From: Lamellibrachia satsuma | Taxonomy: Eukaryota; Annelida; Polychaeta; Sabellida; Siboglinidae | DNA: 64,000 nt | Reading direction: 5' to 3' | Assembly (NCBI GenBank): GCA_033239005.1 | Contig: BSQZ01000006.1 | Span: forward strand, 3,347,501-3,411,500 | Shown: one piece after another, positions 17,101 through 29,100 of the stretch | Layout of the letters: each line of letters begins with the position of its first letter | Position numbering within the stretch: the stretch's first letter is position 1 | Program-made: the position numbers and the translations under genes | Notes under the pieces: model-generated | Seen by the model: only the letters and a program-made list of their open reading frames with translations | What the model was told of the DNA's origin: nothing | Databases searched by the model: none

Positions 17101-20100
17101 CTACATTTTAGTAGTAAATATTTTAGATCGCCTAAAGACCTTTCTATGCACTAGTTAATAGGCAAATTCGCAGATTTATTAATGTCACTTTACAAAAATA
17201 ACTCAGAAATAATAATATCTGCAGATTTTAATATACACTTCTTCAAATTAACAGAAATACAATATCCAGTTTAATTTTTCAATATCCAACATAAAATTAT
17301 TCAAGTAGCAATATAAATTTCTAGCAGACGTTATACATAACATCAGTAATGAATACATTTTGCAACCGGTACTTTGTAGGTATTTAGATTGTGGGGCTTT
17401 TGTCTGTGAAGCTTTTGTCCTGGATTCAGCTGATACAGCCAGTATCACTGACACTGTTGTCTCTGGTTTGTAGCATGAATGAGTGAACTCACCTTTGAAC
17501 CCTGTGATGTAATGAGTTCACATATTGCCTGTAATACTACTGAATACTGATGGGCACTATATTGCACACAGCATTGTTGTGTTTGACGCATATCAATTTT
17601 GAGAAACAAAAACACTTTGAGAAAGATAATGATCAAACTTTGTTGAGATTTAACCATCTTGACAAGGCAGTGAAAGCTCTACAGGTAAACAAAACCTTTT
17701 GGATATGACAAAATAATTGTTTGATCATGAAAACTAACAAGATATTTATTAGTAACTTATTTGAAATTCTAGAACATGAAGATTATTAAGTGCAGGTGAT
17801 TGTTGTGCATCTAGTCTTAATGGGTTGCTCTTCCTTTGTCGATTGAACTGTTGATAGCTTAGCTTTATCACTGTAGTCATATGTGCCTTGGTACTTCGAA
17901 GGCAGGCTGGCTGCACTTCTGTCCTGGGCAGCAACTGTTATCAGGCCTGGGGTCAATTGCATTACGATGTAATCTATTACTATTACTTTTCTTTATATTA
18001 CTATTACAAACTGAAGGCAAAGTAATATATTACTATTACATATGAATCTATTACTATTAAATTTTTTCATTGCAACTATTTGATTTAGAATAAACATTTT
18101 GGAGTGCATGCAGACGGAGATGCTTTAGCCATAGCAGGCTATTACCTGCAATGAAATACACTAAAATTAAACAGTAGTCTTACAAAGACTTAGAGCATGG
18201 AACCATCTACAGTGACGGTAGAATTTCATCTGAATATACACCACAACATGCCAACCAGTATCATAGGGACGGACTGACTCATTTCAGTTTTTCTAAAACC
18301 AGATAATAACAGTTACTTGTTTGAAGTGTATCCTTTCATCATGTGATGCCAAGATATACCCTTTGCTGTTGTTCACACACAGTCATGGCTTTGTTTGGAG
18401 TATATAGTAGACTGCAGTTGTGCTGTGTGAGGTTGTCTGACCCATTGTCTTTGTAGGCTGTTGGAACTAACACAAAATAAGCCAGCAGGAATCGAAATTG
18501 TGATATAAATGTAATAGCTCAGTTACTATTACAATGCCTTATATTACTATTACATTGTGTTCTGTTCCATCTATTAATATTACTTGACCAAATTTAATTA
18601 ATACAATTATAGTTTAATTGACTCCAGGTCTCACTGTTATAAATGAATTTTGTATATATCAACTTAGTTTTGTATAATTTCTTTGTCAAGTGGTTGGTTA
18701 CCTGTTAATTGTACTTTTCAAAACAGTTGCATGTGTAAACAATCATTTCCAATGAAGCAGCAGTTTGACTCAACATTGACAGTGTTCTATTGTACGGCTA
18801 GCTTACAGCTTTCTTTGTGTGATGTCTTTGACAGAGTGGTCAGTTCTCGTACCGCAGCGTCAGCCAGGCACTGGTCCGTATCTACCACACAGAGGGCACT
18901 AAAGGTATATCATAGGACACTTCAGTGGCACAATTTTTTGTCTTAAGCTTTTACACATTTTATTCAAACAGTCTTGTGGTGGAACAGTTTGTTGTGGGTA
19001 ATATCAACCTGCAATTGTTGTAATTTTTTCTTGAAATATGAATTGCAATTCTATAATGTTCAATAACAATAAAATACAACGTATAACCAATATAATAAAT
19101 TGCAAATAATTATGCAATGGTCATGCTTATATAAAACATATTTGACAAAATATGTATAAATTATTGATAAAATGTAATAAAGCAGAACTACAGTGGAATA
19201 TTGTAAGGTATCTAAAACTGGCCATGTGTTAAGCAGAGACTATTCTAGAATAAAGTAATGAGATATACAGTGAGGTGTAACACAAGTGGTAATATTAGCA
19301 GAAAATATACTATGCAAAATGTCATTATATAGTACATAAATAAATAAAATAATAAATTTACATGTGTATGAATACTGCAGTTGTTTGTTGTTTCGTACAG
19401 TACTCTGAGTGGCCCTAGTGTTGCGTCTTGTAGGTCTCTTCAGCGGTTATGTTGTTTCCTACAGTACTCTGAGTGGCCCTAGTGTTGTGTCTTGTAGGTC
19501 TCTTCAGCGGTTATGTTGTTTCCTACAGTACTCTGAGTGGCCCTAGTGTTGCGTCTTGTAGGTCTCTTCAGCGGTCTGTCAGCCACTCTCATGCGAGATG
19601 CTCCGTTCTCTGGTCTCTACCTCACATTTTATATACAGACAAAGAAAATGGTCAAGAACAGTACGTAGACAGATTTTGGAATTGGTAGCACCACAGCATA
19701 ATGCATTTTTAAAATGATCAGAGTTTTTAAGTGATGAGATGTCAGCATCATACAATGTAGGTGAATTCATGTCAGTAACATAACGTAACATAAATGTATT
19801 TAGCAACATGACAACACAATATACATAATTTAAATTTTTCACAATGGCATTCATTATGTTGATTGGTGGTCACATGGCTCTTGCTGTAGCTGACAACAGA
19901 AGTGTCCACTATTGATTGCAGCTAATTAAAAAGTTAAATGTTATATACTATTCTTGTCACACATGATAGCAAAACAGCAGTGTGTCTGCCAATCAGAGAT
20001 CTACATCCATCTGACCCGCACCCCCTCCGAGTGAAATGAGCAACGGAGACTGAAACAAACAACTGTGTTTTCTTGGTTGTTCACCAGGTGGCCTAGTATC

Positions 20101-21148
20101 TGAGCCTCAGCGTGCCCTGGTGCACTTTGCATGCGGCATCCTGGCTGGGTGTCTAGCTGGCATGGTGACTCAGCCGGCAGATGTTGTCAAGACTCACATG
20201 CAGCTCTACCCAGACAAGTTCCACCATCTACACACCACGGCTGTCTACATCTACAGGGTCAGTGGCGCCTCACAGTCAGTGCATTACTGTTGCTCAGTAG
20301 CATGTTACCCCCTCTTCCAGTACTGCACAGAGCCACCAGGGCATAAACATCTCACCACGCAGCTGCTGTGGCAGTTCCATCCTGAAACACTGCTGATCAT
20401 AAGGACATTCTTGCCGACTGCCTCACGGCTCACACCTCTGGAATGAACTCCCAGGGGAGGGGAAATTGTTACAATGAAGCAGAGAAACGATTTCACGAAA
20501 GAAGTCATGGCATTCCTTGGTTCCTTATCTCAGAGTGGAAAGCCATAGCTGCTCAGCCAAGGAAGAAGCCCACATAGAAATTTTTTTAGAAATCTTCTGC
20601 TGTGGGAAGGAGAGCTCCTTGTTTTTTACCAATTCATATCTCATGCGATAGAATGCACAAAATTACACCCTTGAGATCTTCATTTTTCAAAAATATGTCT
20701 TGTGGAAGCGATTACCTCGTTCACATTTCACACACGCCCTCTTTCCTTTGTTTCATCTTATGCATTATTCTTGGCACCTCTGTGAAATTGTCTGGATGAA
20801 ACTATGTGTCTTTCAGATATTCCTAGGCAGTTCAGATCATCTGTATCAGACCAGCTATTTGTTACTAAAACTAAACTCAAACAAGGTTTCACGGCAGTCC
20901 CTTGCTCTACTCTAATAATGACTTGTGTATAGCCATTCATGATATCTTGTTTAGCGATTCTGGTTTGTTGCAGCTCAGGTTAATGAAGATTTATAAAAGT
21001 GTTATTATTAATTTATTATTGTGTGTTGTGTTTGCAGAAGGAGGGCTGGGTTGGTTTTCTGCGTGGCATCACACCGCGGATCATGCGACGGACCATGATG
21101 GCCGCCATGGCGTGGACTGTGTACGAACAGGCGAGTCACAACATTTAA
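14177..21148 (+). CDS. SLC25A38: Mitochondrial glycine transporter SLC25A38 (Hem25 family), complete
   Basis: Nine exons: 14177-14281, 15191-15303, 15880-15964, 16366-16436, 16987-17092, 18835-18904, 19562-19660, 20088-20257 and 21038-21148 (stop TAA). All junctions are GT-AG and phases agree throughout; the sum is 310 codons including stop, against 304 aa in human. The three mitochondrial-carrier repeats are visible with their signatures: [11 protein letters not shown] (repeat 1), [11 protein letters not shown] (repeat 2) and [11 protein letters not shown] (repeat 3). [20 protein letters not shown] and [13 protein letters not shown] are typical of SLC25A38. The carrier imports glycine across the inner mitochondrial membrane for heme synthesis. 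Exon 1 (35 codons, beginning [13 protein letters not shown]) is not conserved and is chosen for its ATG, its phase-0 GTACGT donor and the resulting length. Exons 3 and 7 carry tandem duplications at their splice sites. Confidence 0.93.
15944..16078 (+). repeat. 30-bp minisatellite duplicating the exon 3 5' splice site of SLC25A38
   Basis: Units start at 15944, 15974, 16004, 16034 and a partial at 16064. Each unit repeats the exon end (codons for WKGLVP) plus GTAAGTA. The period is a multiple of three and the frame stays open through all copies, with TAG closing it just after the last. Confidence 0.93.
16712..16810 (-). repeat. LINE/SINE 3' fragment (related to 21310 and 26440)
   Basis: On the minus strand this reads GCTGAATGCTTCCCAGAGAA then GTCGAGTTGGTGTTGGAATG and AACAGGTCTGCCAAGGGGTG, which matches 21325-21385 and 26440-26510 on the plus strand. 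It lies in an SLC25A38 intron. Confidence 0.6.
17990..18600. repeat. Cryptic TATTACTATTAC-rich segment
   Basis: Recurring ATTACTATTAC motifs at 17975-18060 and 18520-18600 flank unrelated sequence within the SLC25A38 intron 17093-18834. The remainder of that intron shows nothing recognisable. Confidence 0.5.
19401..19574 (+). repeat. 64-bp tandem repeat duplicating the exon 7 3' splice site of SLC25A38
   Basis: Units start at 19401, 19465 and 19529. Each contains the intron end GCGTCTTGTAG (middle copy GTGTCTTGTAG) followed by the exon start GTCTCTTCAGCGG. Only the third copy continues into the real exon ([10 protein letters not shown]). Two decoy acceptors therefore lie upstream, with AG ending near 19433 and 19497. 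Confidence 0.93.
20280..20905 (+). repeat. Decayed LINE fragments (RT C-terminus) in SLC25A38 intron
   Basis: One frame at 20405-20560 reads [14 protein letters not shown], the common C-terminal LPHG..LWN.LP motif of CR1/L2/Jockey-type reverse transcriptases. The piece at 20810-20900 resembles the sequence at 39350-39430, which belongs to the same C-terminal region. Both contain stops. Confidence 0.55.
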
Positions 21149-21189
21149 CAAGAGTGCCATCAAAAGCTAAAATGAGAGTCCAACAATAA

Positions 21190-21400
21190 TTCATCTATGC
21201 GTAACCCACCCTTCTGAGACATTTGTAAATTTTATTTAAAGTTCACCTTTTCAGAGCTATATAACTGAGCACTTGGCTACAGGCAGAGGTAGATATTTGA
21301 ATGAATAATCTTGGTGCAGTAATTGCAGCGTGGCTGAATGCTTCCCAGAGAAGTCGAGATGACATTGGAATGAACAGGTCATTGTCATTTTGAAATATAT
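21190..21400. repeat. LINE 3' tail fragments downstream of SLC25A38
   Basis: 21190-21250 resembles the minus-strand LINE tail at 35140-35205 (AATTCATCTATG then AACC.CCCTTCTGA). 21310-21390 resembles the 16712 and 26440 copies. Confidence 0.55.
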
Positions 21401-24400
21401 TGCTGTAATAATAAGGAATTGTGATTGACTTTCTTTCAGATCATGTCAAGTGTAGGCCTTGTACAAAACAAGAAAGTCTAGTCTCTCCAGGTAAATAAAC
21501 ACAAACATTGACAGACAACACATTATTTTATGGTTTGCCATTTAGGTTAGATGTTCTCGTTCGTGGTGATCATATTCGCAAGAAAACGTCACAGGAAAGC
21601 ATACAAATAACGTTCCTAGACCGTTGTTTTCTGCAACAAATAGATTGATTTAACCAGTAAAAAAATTTTGATTACCTAAAAGCGGAACATTTCGTAAAAA
21701 AATCGAAACCAATGGAAAATAGCAGTATTTCCTGCCAGAAAGTAGTAATTTTGACACTATGATATTGTTGTACGTATATGTGTTTGTCCTTCCCAGCACC
21801 ATTCCTGACTGTGCCCCTGAGTGCAAGTAGTAGAGGTTCACCACAATATGTTGTCTTCAGGTATCACCAGATCACCTGCTATGGAGACATACAGGGTGAA
21901 GCAGCGGCCCCAGGACCCTGCTTAGCTATGGCACTTGGGTCACCATAATCAAATTCATTGCAGCAGTAACAACATGCACAACACTGAAATGTGTGTTTAT
22001 GTAAACACACCCGGTGCTGTTCTTTGTGTGCCCCTTTTCTTGAAATTATGTCAGGAAATAGGATGACAGTTGCGTTATAAAGGACAGTTGCTTTAATGCA
22101 CGTATGCAATGTTCAGAATATAATGATAAAGAATTGTATAAACAAAATGTAGGTATTTATCCAAAGCTACAAGCCATAGAAGTAGCTATAGGTTATACTT
22201 TCAGAGCATGCTGACTACAAAATGTGCCATTTAAATATTTGTAAAATATTGATTGAGAGACAATTCAGTCATGTTTCATGGTGATATGATGATACAGCAC
22301 CATCCTCACTGCTAGGGACTTCTGGCCACATCAGTACCCCTAACAGATCGACCTATCAGAAAGCTGATTTTGTATTATGTAACTTGGGACAATCATAGAA
22401 AATATGCATGAAATTGAATAAATAATTGTTCGCATAGCGTTGCGGACAATTGTTAATAACGACAAATGGTAATTGGATTGTTCATAGAAAGGGTAATAGC
22501 GGGGTGAATTGTTCATAGAAAGGGTAATAGCGGGGTGAATTTCAAAAGAAATTAAAGTGTCAAGATGAACCCCTGGAAGTTTGGTGCCCAAGATGTAAAG
22601 CATCTGGGAGGAGTAACATAACATACATACTCAGGCTGGATCATAGTAAGATGGGTATGCAATTACAGTAATCTGTGTTTTTGTCATTACACTAATCTGT
22701 GTTGTGTGACCTCTGCCATAATATACAGCACCAGTACACATGAACATTTGTGTTGTAGCTTCATGCAACTTCTGTTGTGCATTGGTTGCAGTAACTTCAA
22801 AATTATCTTTTTAAATCAGTTTTAGCCATACTTCTGTTGCATAATATAAAATTTTATTTAGATGTCTGGGTTGACCCTACTTGTTAACCCTACTGGTTGA
22901 CCCAGTTGACCTTACTGGTGGTTAGAATGTCGGGGAAATAGTTTTGTCATTGTTTCGTTTTCCTGAGATGCACTGCTAGGTTGTTTTGGTATATCAGTGG
23001 ATTCAATTTGGGGCTGTATAATGCTTCTGTTGAGCCTTCTTGCCAGTGTGGTATTTTGTTTCCCTTTGTTCAGTATCACACATCAGAAGGTAAACGTGGA
23101 AGCATGTGCTCTGTTGTGCTGCTTTCATGTACAGTGTTCAAGGGTTTTTAGGGAATGTTGATTGTATTATTGTTTTAGGAAAACCATTTGTGCTTACATT
23201 CAGTGCAGAGCATGGTGCTTAATCAACTAGGATATTGGCTGTATTACAGGGTATATATTTCTAATAATCAGTGACACCAGATTTGTGCATGATTGTGATG
23301 CTCCAATTATTTGTTTATTCATGTTATTAGCACAAATTCTTTGCTGGGGTTTGGCAAACATTTTGTGCAGATTTCAAATGTACTTATATCATTCTAAACA
23401 TAGATATATTAAATTTTATACATGCAAATGTGTTACAGTTGTACTTGCACTAAGTTGTGTTCATACTACACATATGCTGTGTTCATTCTACACATGTTGT
23501 GTTCATACTACACATATGTTGTATTCATACTACACATATGGTGTACTTTCCTTCAACCTTCTCTTGTGTGTGGACGTGTACATTTTAACGTGTTATGCTT
23601 CAGTGCATGTCGACATGCATGCATGCACACACACACACAGTTTAAAAGACATCATGACAACCAGAGTCAATCATTTGATAATTGGATGATGGCTCATTTT
23701 ATTAAAGCTGCAACTACATATCACATTTACAACCCATGCCCCAGACAGTCAAGATTGCCCTTAACAAAATTTAACATACATGTACAAGAATGCATATGCA
23801 TTCACAAAAAGAATTTCACTATCCCATGCCTTCAAAATATTACAAATTATTTAAATACCAGTTACATGATTATCAACATAATCACATGACGACAGCAACC
23901 AACAAATATTGATGCCAACACTCGGTAAGGTAACTTTCTTTTTCACATAATGAATGTAACAAAGTCTGATGTAACATACAAACAACAAATTGGAATTGTT
24001 TGTACAGTTGTTAATAAAATAATCAAATTAGACATGTACATAAAATGTTTACTCACTACTAACACGTGAATGATTTGATAATTTTAAAACCTTTACTAAT
24101 AACAGAGTTGTAATAGTTTACAAAAGTAATCAAACACAACCAGTTTGCATATTATATACTGAGCATATGCAGCCTATATTCTATTGAACATATGAACACG
24201 TGCGTTCATCTTTATATATATATATATAATATATATATATATAAAACGAGAGAAGCTGTCGGAATGGTATGTATATGCAATCATAAGCAGAAAACTTAAT
24301 TCTCAAAAGACTACTATTGAGCACATTGAATATCTAGACTAAAGTTGAGCAGAATACTGTTTCTTCAGAACATAGTATGTATATGCTTAATATAAAGTCA

Positions 24401-25020
24401 TTGCTTCAAATAAATTATTGCATAAATATTACCATTTATATTCCAATTAAAACTACAAATATATACAAGTACTATCAGGTGACTGAACGACACAGAAAAT
24501 ATTTTAAAATAATGTTTTTATAGGCTGCTATAAAAGAAAATTTACTTAAAACTGCACAGTTCCCAACAACGTGACTTGCATGATAACATGATAACATGTT
24601 ACACAGTTTGGATACTCATAGTTGGCAATTTCTGTGCAGTAATACTGGTGAAATGGAGTTTTCCCTCAGTGTCCCTGACTCCTTCATACAGTGCATACAG
24701 GAAATATGTTTAAAAACAAAATTAACAAATATCTTATATGTGCAGGTTACACATAGATGAAACATTGTTGGACTCCAAATAAGCCAATGACTTCCTTGTA
24801 CAGTTGCCATCTGGGATTTTAGCTTTGGGTGGAAATCTTGTTAATTCGTGATAGGGATCCCCAGAGGGTCATGTGACCACCGAGAGGTGAAACCGAGATA
24901 CATTAGGTGGCCGAGTTCTTCCCTCACCCCACATCTCCCTACCCTACCACTATTAGCACTACATTCAGCAACAATGTTGGATAAGGAAATGATCTGAGCA
25001 AACGACTTGGCATAATTAAC
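21400..25020. other. Intergenic region between convergent genes
   Basis: No gene is supported. A 33-bp duplication (GTTCATAGAAAGGGTAATAG then CGGGGTGAATT) lies at 22478-22545, and a related single copy at about 43771-43800. A TGTTCATACTACACATATG-type tandem repeat occupies 23458-23545. A short TA run is at 24211-24242. The plus-strand ORFs at 23285-23889 largely reflect the tandem repeat. Confidence 0.55.
24640..24850 (+). repeat. CR1-like LINE 3' tail
   Basis: Shares with 27786-27975, 42348-42548 and (inverted) 34965-35175 the segment encoding the end of a reverse-transcriptase ORF (FK.K.) and a tail with CAGGTTACACAT, TTGGACTC, AAGCCAATG and CTTCCTTGT. Confidence 0.65.
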
Positions 25021-25021
25021 A

Positions 25022-25735
25022 TATGTCATGCTCACTTGGCCCTACAAGTGTGACCTTTCATAATTAATGTGTGTCATGCTCGCTCGGCCCTACAAGTGTT
25101 ACCTTTCATAATTAATGTATGTCACGCTCGCTCGGCCCTACAAGTGTTACCTTTCATAATTAATGTATGTCATGCTCGCTCGGCCCTACAAGTGTTACCT
25201 TTCATAATTAATGTATGTCACGCTCGCTCGGCCCTACAAGTGTTACCTTTCATAATTAATGTATGTCATGCTCGCTCGGCCCTACAAGTGTTACCTTTCA
25301 TAATTAATGTATGTCATGCTCGCTCGGCCCTACAAGTGTTACCTTTCATAATTAATGTATGTCATGCTCGCTCAGCCCTACAAGTGTTACCTTTCATAAT
25401 TAATGTATGTCATGCTCGCTAGGCCCTACAAGTGTTACCTACAAGTGTTACCTTTCATAATTAATGTGTGTCATGCTCGCTCGGCCCTACAAGTGTTACC
25501 TTTCATAATTAATGTATGTCATGCTCGCTCGGCCCTACAAGTGTTACCTTTCATAATTAATGTGTGTCATGCTCGCTCGGCCCTACAAGTGTTACCTTTC
25601 ATAATTAATGTATGTCATGCTCGCTCGGCCCTACAAGTGTTACCTTTCATAATTAATGTATGTCATGCTCGCTCGGCTCTACAAGTGTTACCTTTCATAA
25701 TTAATGTATGTCATGCTTACTAGGTCCTAGAAATG
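25022..25735. repeat. 48-bp minisatellite, ~15 units
   Basis: The unit CATGCTCGCTCGGCCCTACA, then AGTGTTACCTTTCATAATTA and ATGTATGT, is repeated with few substitutions; a 13-14-bp partial duplication near 25436 shifts the phase. Because 48 is divisible by three and the unit lacks stops, the plus strand encodes a repeating 16-residue peptide (CHARSALQVLPFIINV). This is probably incidental. It lies about 400 bp beyond the stop codon of the SLC36-like gene. Confidence 0.95.
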
Positions 25736-26131
25736 CTACCTTTCAGGCAGTATATTTTAGTTCATCACAAATTATATAATGACACTAGTAACATGACACT
25801 GAAAATGAATTGTAATTTCTATACATGTATACCGGTATGCCTTGCAGTGACAGTAGTAAAATATGTTTTGTTTTTAATAAAATAAGGGTACTTAATTATA
25901 CAAAAATATTTTTAAATAACAGTGGAAGAAGTATATAGTCACAAGGTTTACACTGCCCTCTGTTGGCAGAATTGTGCACCAGGTTGATAGATGGCTGTTG
26001 TTCACCATAGTCCAAACAAATCGTCTGCTGTAACCAAAATTGGTTCTTGTTGCCAGCCAACAATAGTGAAAGCCCATTGGCCATCATGAAAGTAGCTTGG
26101 GAGTTCTGCGTAGTAGATGGCACTGCATGCA

Positions 26132-29100
26132 TCATGCACGCTCTATGATTTCCTGTACAACTACAATGAAGCTAAGCAGCCCTGCGATAGCACCAAACAC
26201 AATGATTGCGACGTCTTTGGCAAGGACAAGTGGCGACACCTGGTGACGCCTCAGTTTGAAGTGAAACAGACACGGCATAATGAAGACGAGAGGAGAACTT
26301 CCAATAGCTCCTGAAAGACAACACGAGTTGACTTAGTGTCATGGAGCTGGAAGCAAACATTACTTTTAGTGACATTGTGGGGCATAGTGGGTAGAATGTC
26401 ATTATTATGGACATAACTGATTGAGTAGACTTCAATCAGAAATTGCAGCATGACTGAGTACTTTCTAGAGAAGTCGATTGGCATTGGAATGAATAGGTCA
26501 GCCAGTGTGTGAAGTGTAAAGCGCTTTGAACATTCTCAAGGATTGGATACCGCACTAAGTAAGACCTTACCTCTTACATTGGTGTTATGTTATAATTATG
26601 TCCATATTAAATCAGATATATCATATACATGCTGAGGTATTGTCCCTCATCATGGTTCATTCACGTTGGGTCCCTCGGAGCCCCCTCCTTCCTAAAGTAT
26701 GGACGAGGGATAATGCCACTATGACAGTCTGTTAACCACTACACCATCTGGCAGTCAGTCTGACGATGTCCACATACATAATTAATTTATGGCCGTGCAT
26801 CAATAAAAAATATATATATGAATTGGATCCTTGGTATGGACACCTGGTAGAAGGGACAGACATGTTGAAGATACACTGCATACCAGTCAAGTACATTTGC
26901 TTGGGCCTTCCAAATTCAGGTGGGTGGAAAGAGAGACGCGTAACTTACCAACGAGAGCTCCCACGTAGGCAAACACTCTCCGCAGCATGACAGCAATGAG
27001 CGCAATCACTATGGCAACGGCCGAACGAAGTAGATTGCGCTTCCAGGCAGGCACCTAGAAGGAACAGCAGGTCGTAGTACCTCATACCAATATTCTTCTG
27101 TTGATGCCTAAACTTCTTCACAAACATAGTACCTCATACCAATATTCTTCTGTTGATGCCTAAACTTCTTCACGAACAGTTTCCAGGATATAGTTATTAT
27201 TCATAAAAAATGTGTGTGACACCAAGCAAGATCCAACCAAACACACATTGATGACTGTGTATATGAAACTGCACAATTGTGATATCAGTAATTATTCAAC
27301 ATGTAATATTACCACGTTCTCAAGCATGTTTGAAATCAAACAACTGCAAATGAGTAAGAGTAGGGATGCCAACCCCTATTAAATAATTATTATTATTATT
27401 CAGTGCAAAGAAGTGAAATTCAGTATCCATGAACTGTGAATTATAAGTGCTGTTAAATTAATGCACACTACAAGTACAAATTATCGCCACAGTAACTTAC
27501 GGACTTGGAGACAAAGACCGCCACTGGCAGTTGTAACTGAGGTTCTGTCATTGACAACAGTGTCTTCTCAGGATTGTCTTCATTGTCTGACAAGTCAAAC
27601 TCATCAATCTGTTCCACTGTCTTTGGTCCACACACTTTCCCTGTGGTCACACATATCACCTCACAATTTCTTGTATTTTGTATAACATATGAAAAAACGC
27701 TGCCTAAGAAAGTAAGTAAATGTTTTAAAGGAACAATGCAGACTAGATATTAGAAAGTATTCATTCTCACAGAGGACAATAAATGAATGGAACAAATTAT
27801 CTACCGATTGAGTAAACGCTAGAAGTGTGAATAAAAAACAAAACTGAAAAATATCTCAGAAGGGCAGGTTACGCATCTAGATGAATAATAGTTGGACTCT
27901 CAATAAGCAAATGGCTTCCTTGTCCACTTTCTATCGGCGGTTTTTTCTGCTTTGGATAACAATCGTGTTAACTCTTATCGACATCTAAGATCAAAGTAAA
28001 GATATTTTCATTATATCCACAGATGAATGAAGTTCTAGATAAAATTACACCAGATAAAATATATGTCTTGATAAAAACCTTACTGTAAACAATGTTATTT
28101 GTCATAGAATCATAGACATAATATTTAATTAGACAATGTAGTTTCTTAATTAATATAAAAAAAATTGACACTTTGGATTTATAAATGGAATAGCTTATAA
28201 ATTATGTGGGAGAACATTGTCCTAAAAGAATAAAATTTTCCTGCAATTAATATAAATAATAAAATAAATGATGCAATTAATTTATATTAGTTTTGCAATA
28301 TATTAACATGCCATCTCCATCAAAGCCACAGCAGAAACAAGACTAACCTAAACTGTTAAACTCCCAAGTAATATTATCATGACTAGATTTTATAATTATT
28401 ATGTGCTGATAATCTTTTTAAAACGACCTGTGATCAACCAATTCCAATTCTGGAATTGAAATTAGAGTGTTTTTAAAAGTAATTGGAACTGGTGAAAACG
28501 TAACTGGTGTTTTCAATTACCTTTTAAATTACATCATTTCACTTTTTAACTCAAATGATTCGCTACAAATAATCAATAAAATATAATATGTTGTGTATAT
28601 CATATTTGTTAACCATCATGTACCATAATATGCAGAAATTAAAACAAAGCTGCACTAACATAGTCTTACACAGATGTAAGTTTTTGGTACTGAGTATGTC
28701 TATGGCTGCTCTGTTCACATACTTTATTTTGATATGGAACTGATAATTGGAATCGGTATTTGTGACACCCACCATCAGCAAAGAGAAGTCCTTCGACAAT
28801 CTCAACGACAGGGAACACCTGAAGGGGGTACGTGCACACCACCCCTAAGATGAGGGTAATGTTGATGAGAAGCCCCACCACGTTGTCTGTCGCCAGGTTC
28901 TGAGCAATGATCTGATCAGTGTCTTCTCCGAACTGCACGTACCCCACCACTGCCAATGCCCCTAACAACCCTGTGAAAATGGAGATGGCGCCACTGAGGC
29001 AGCCCGGGAACATGTGCTGGTTGCCCTCCATGCTCGACTCTATCGGGATGATCTGTGGTTAAACATCAGCCATCAGGTGTCAGCACTTATTCACAACCAC

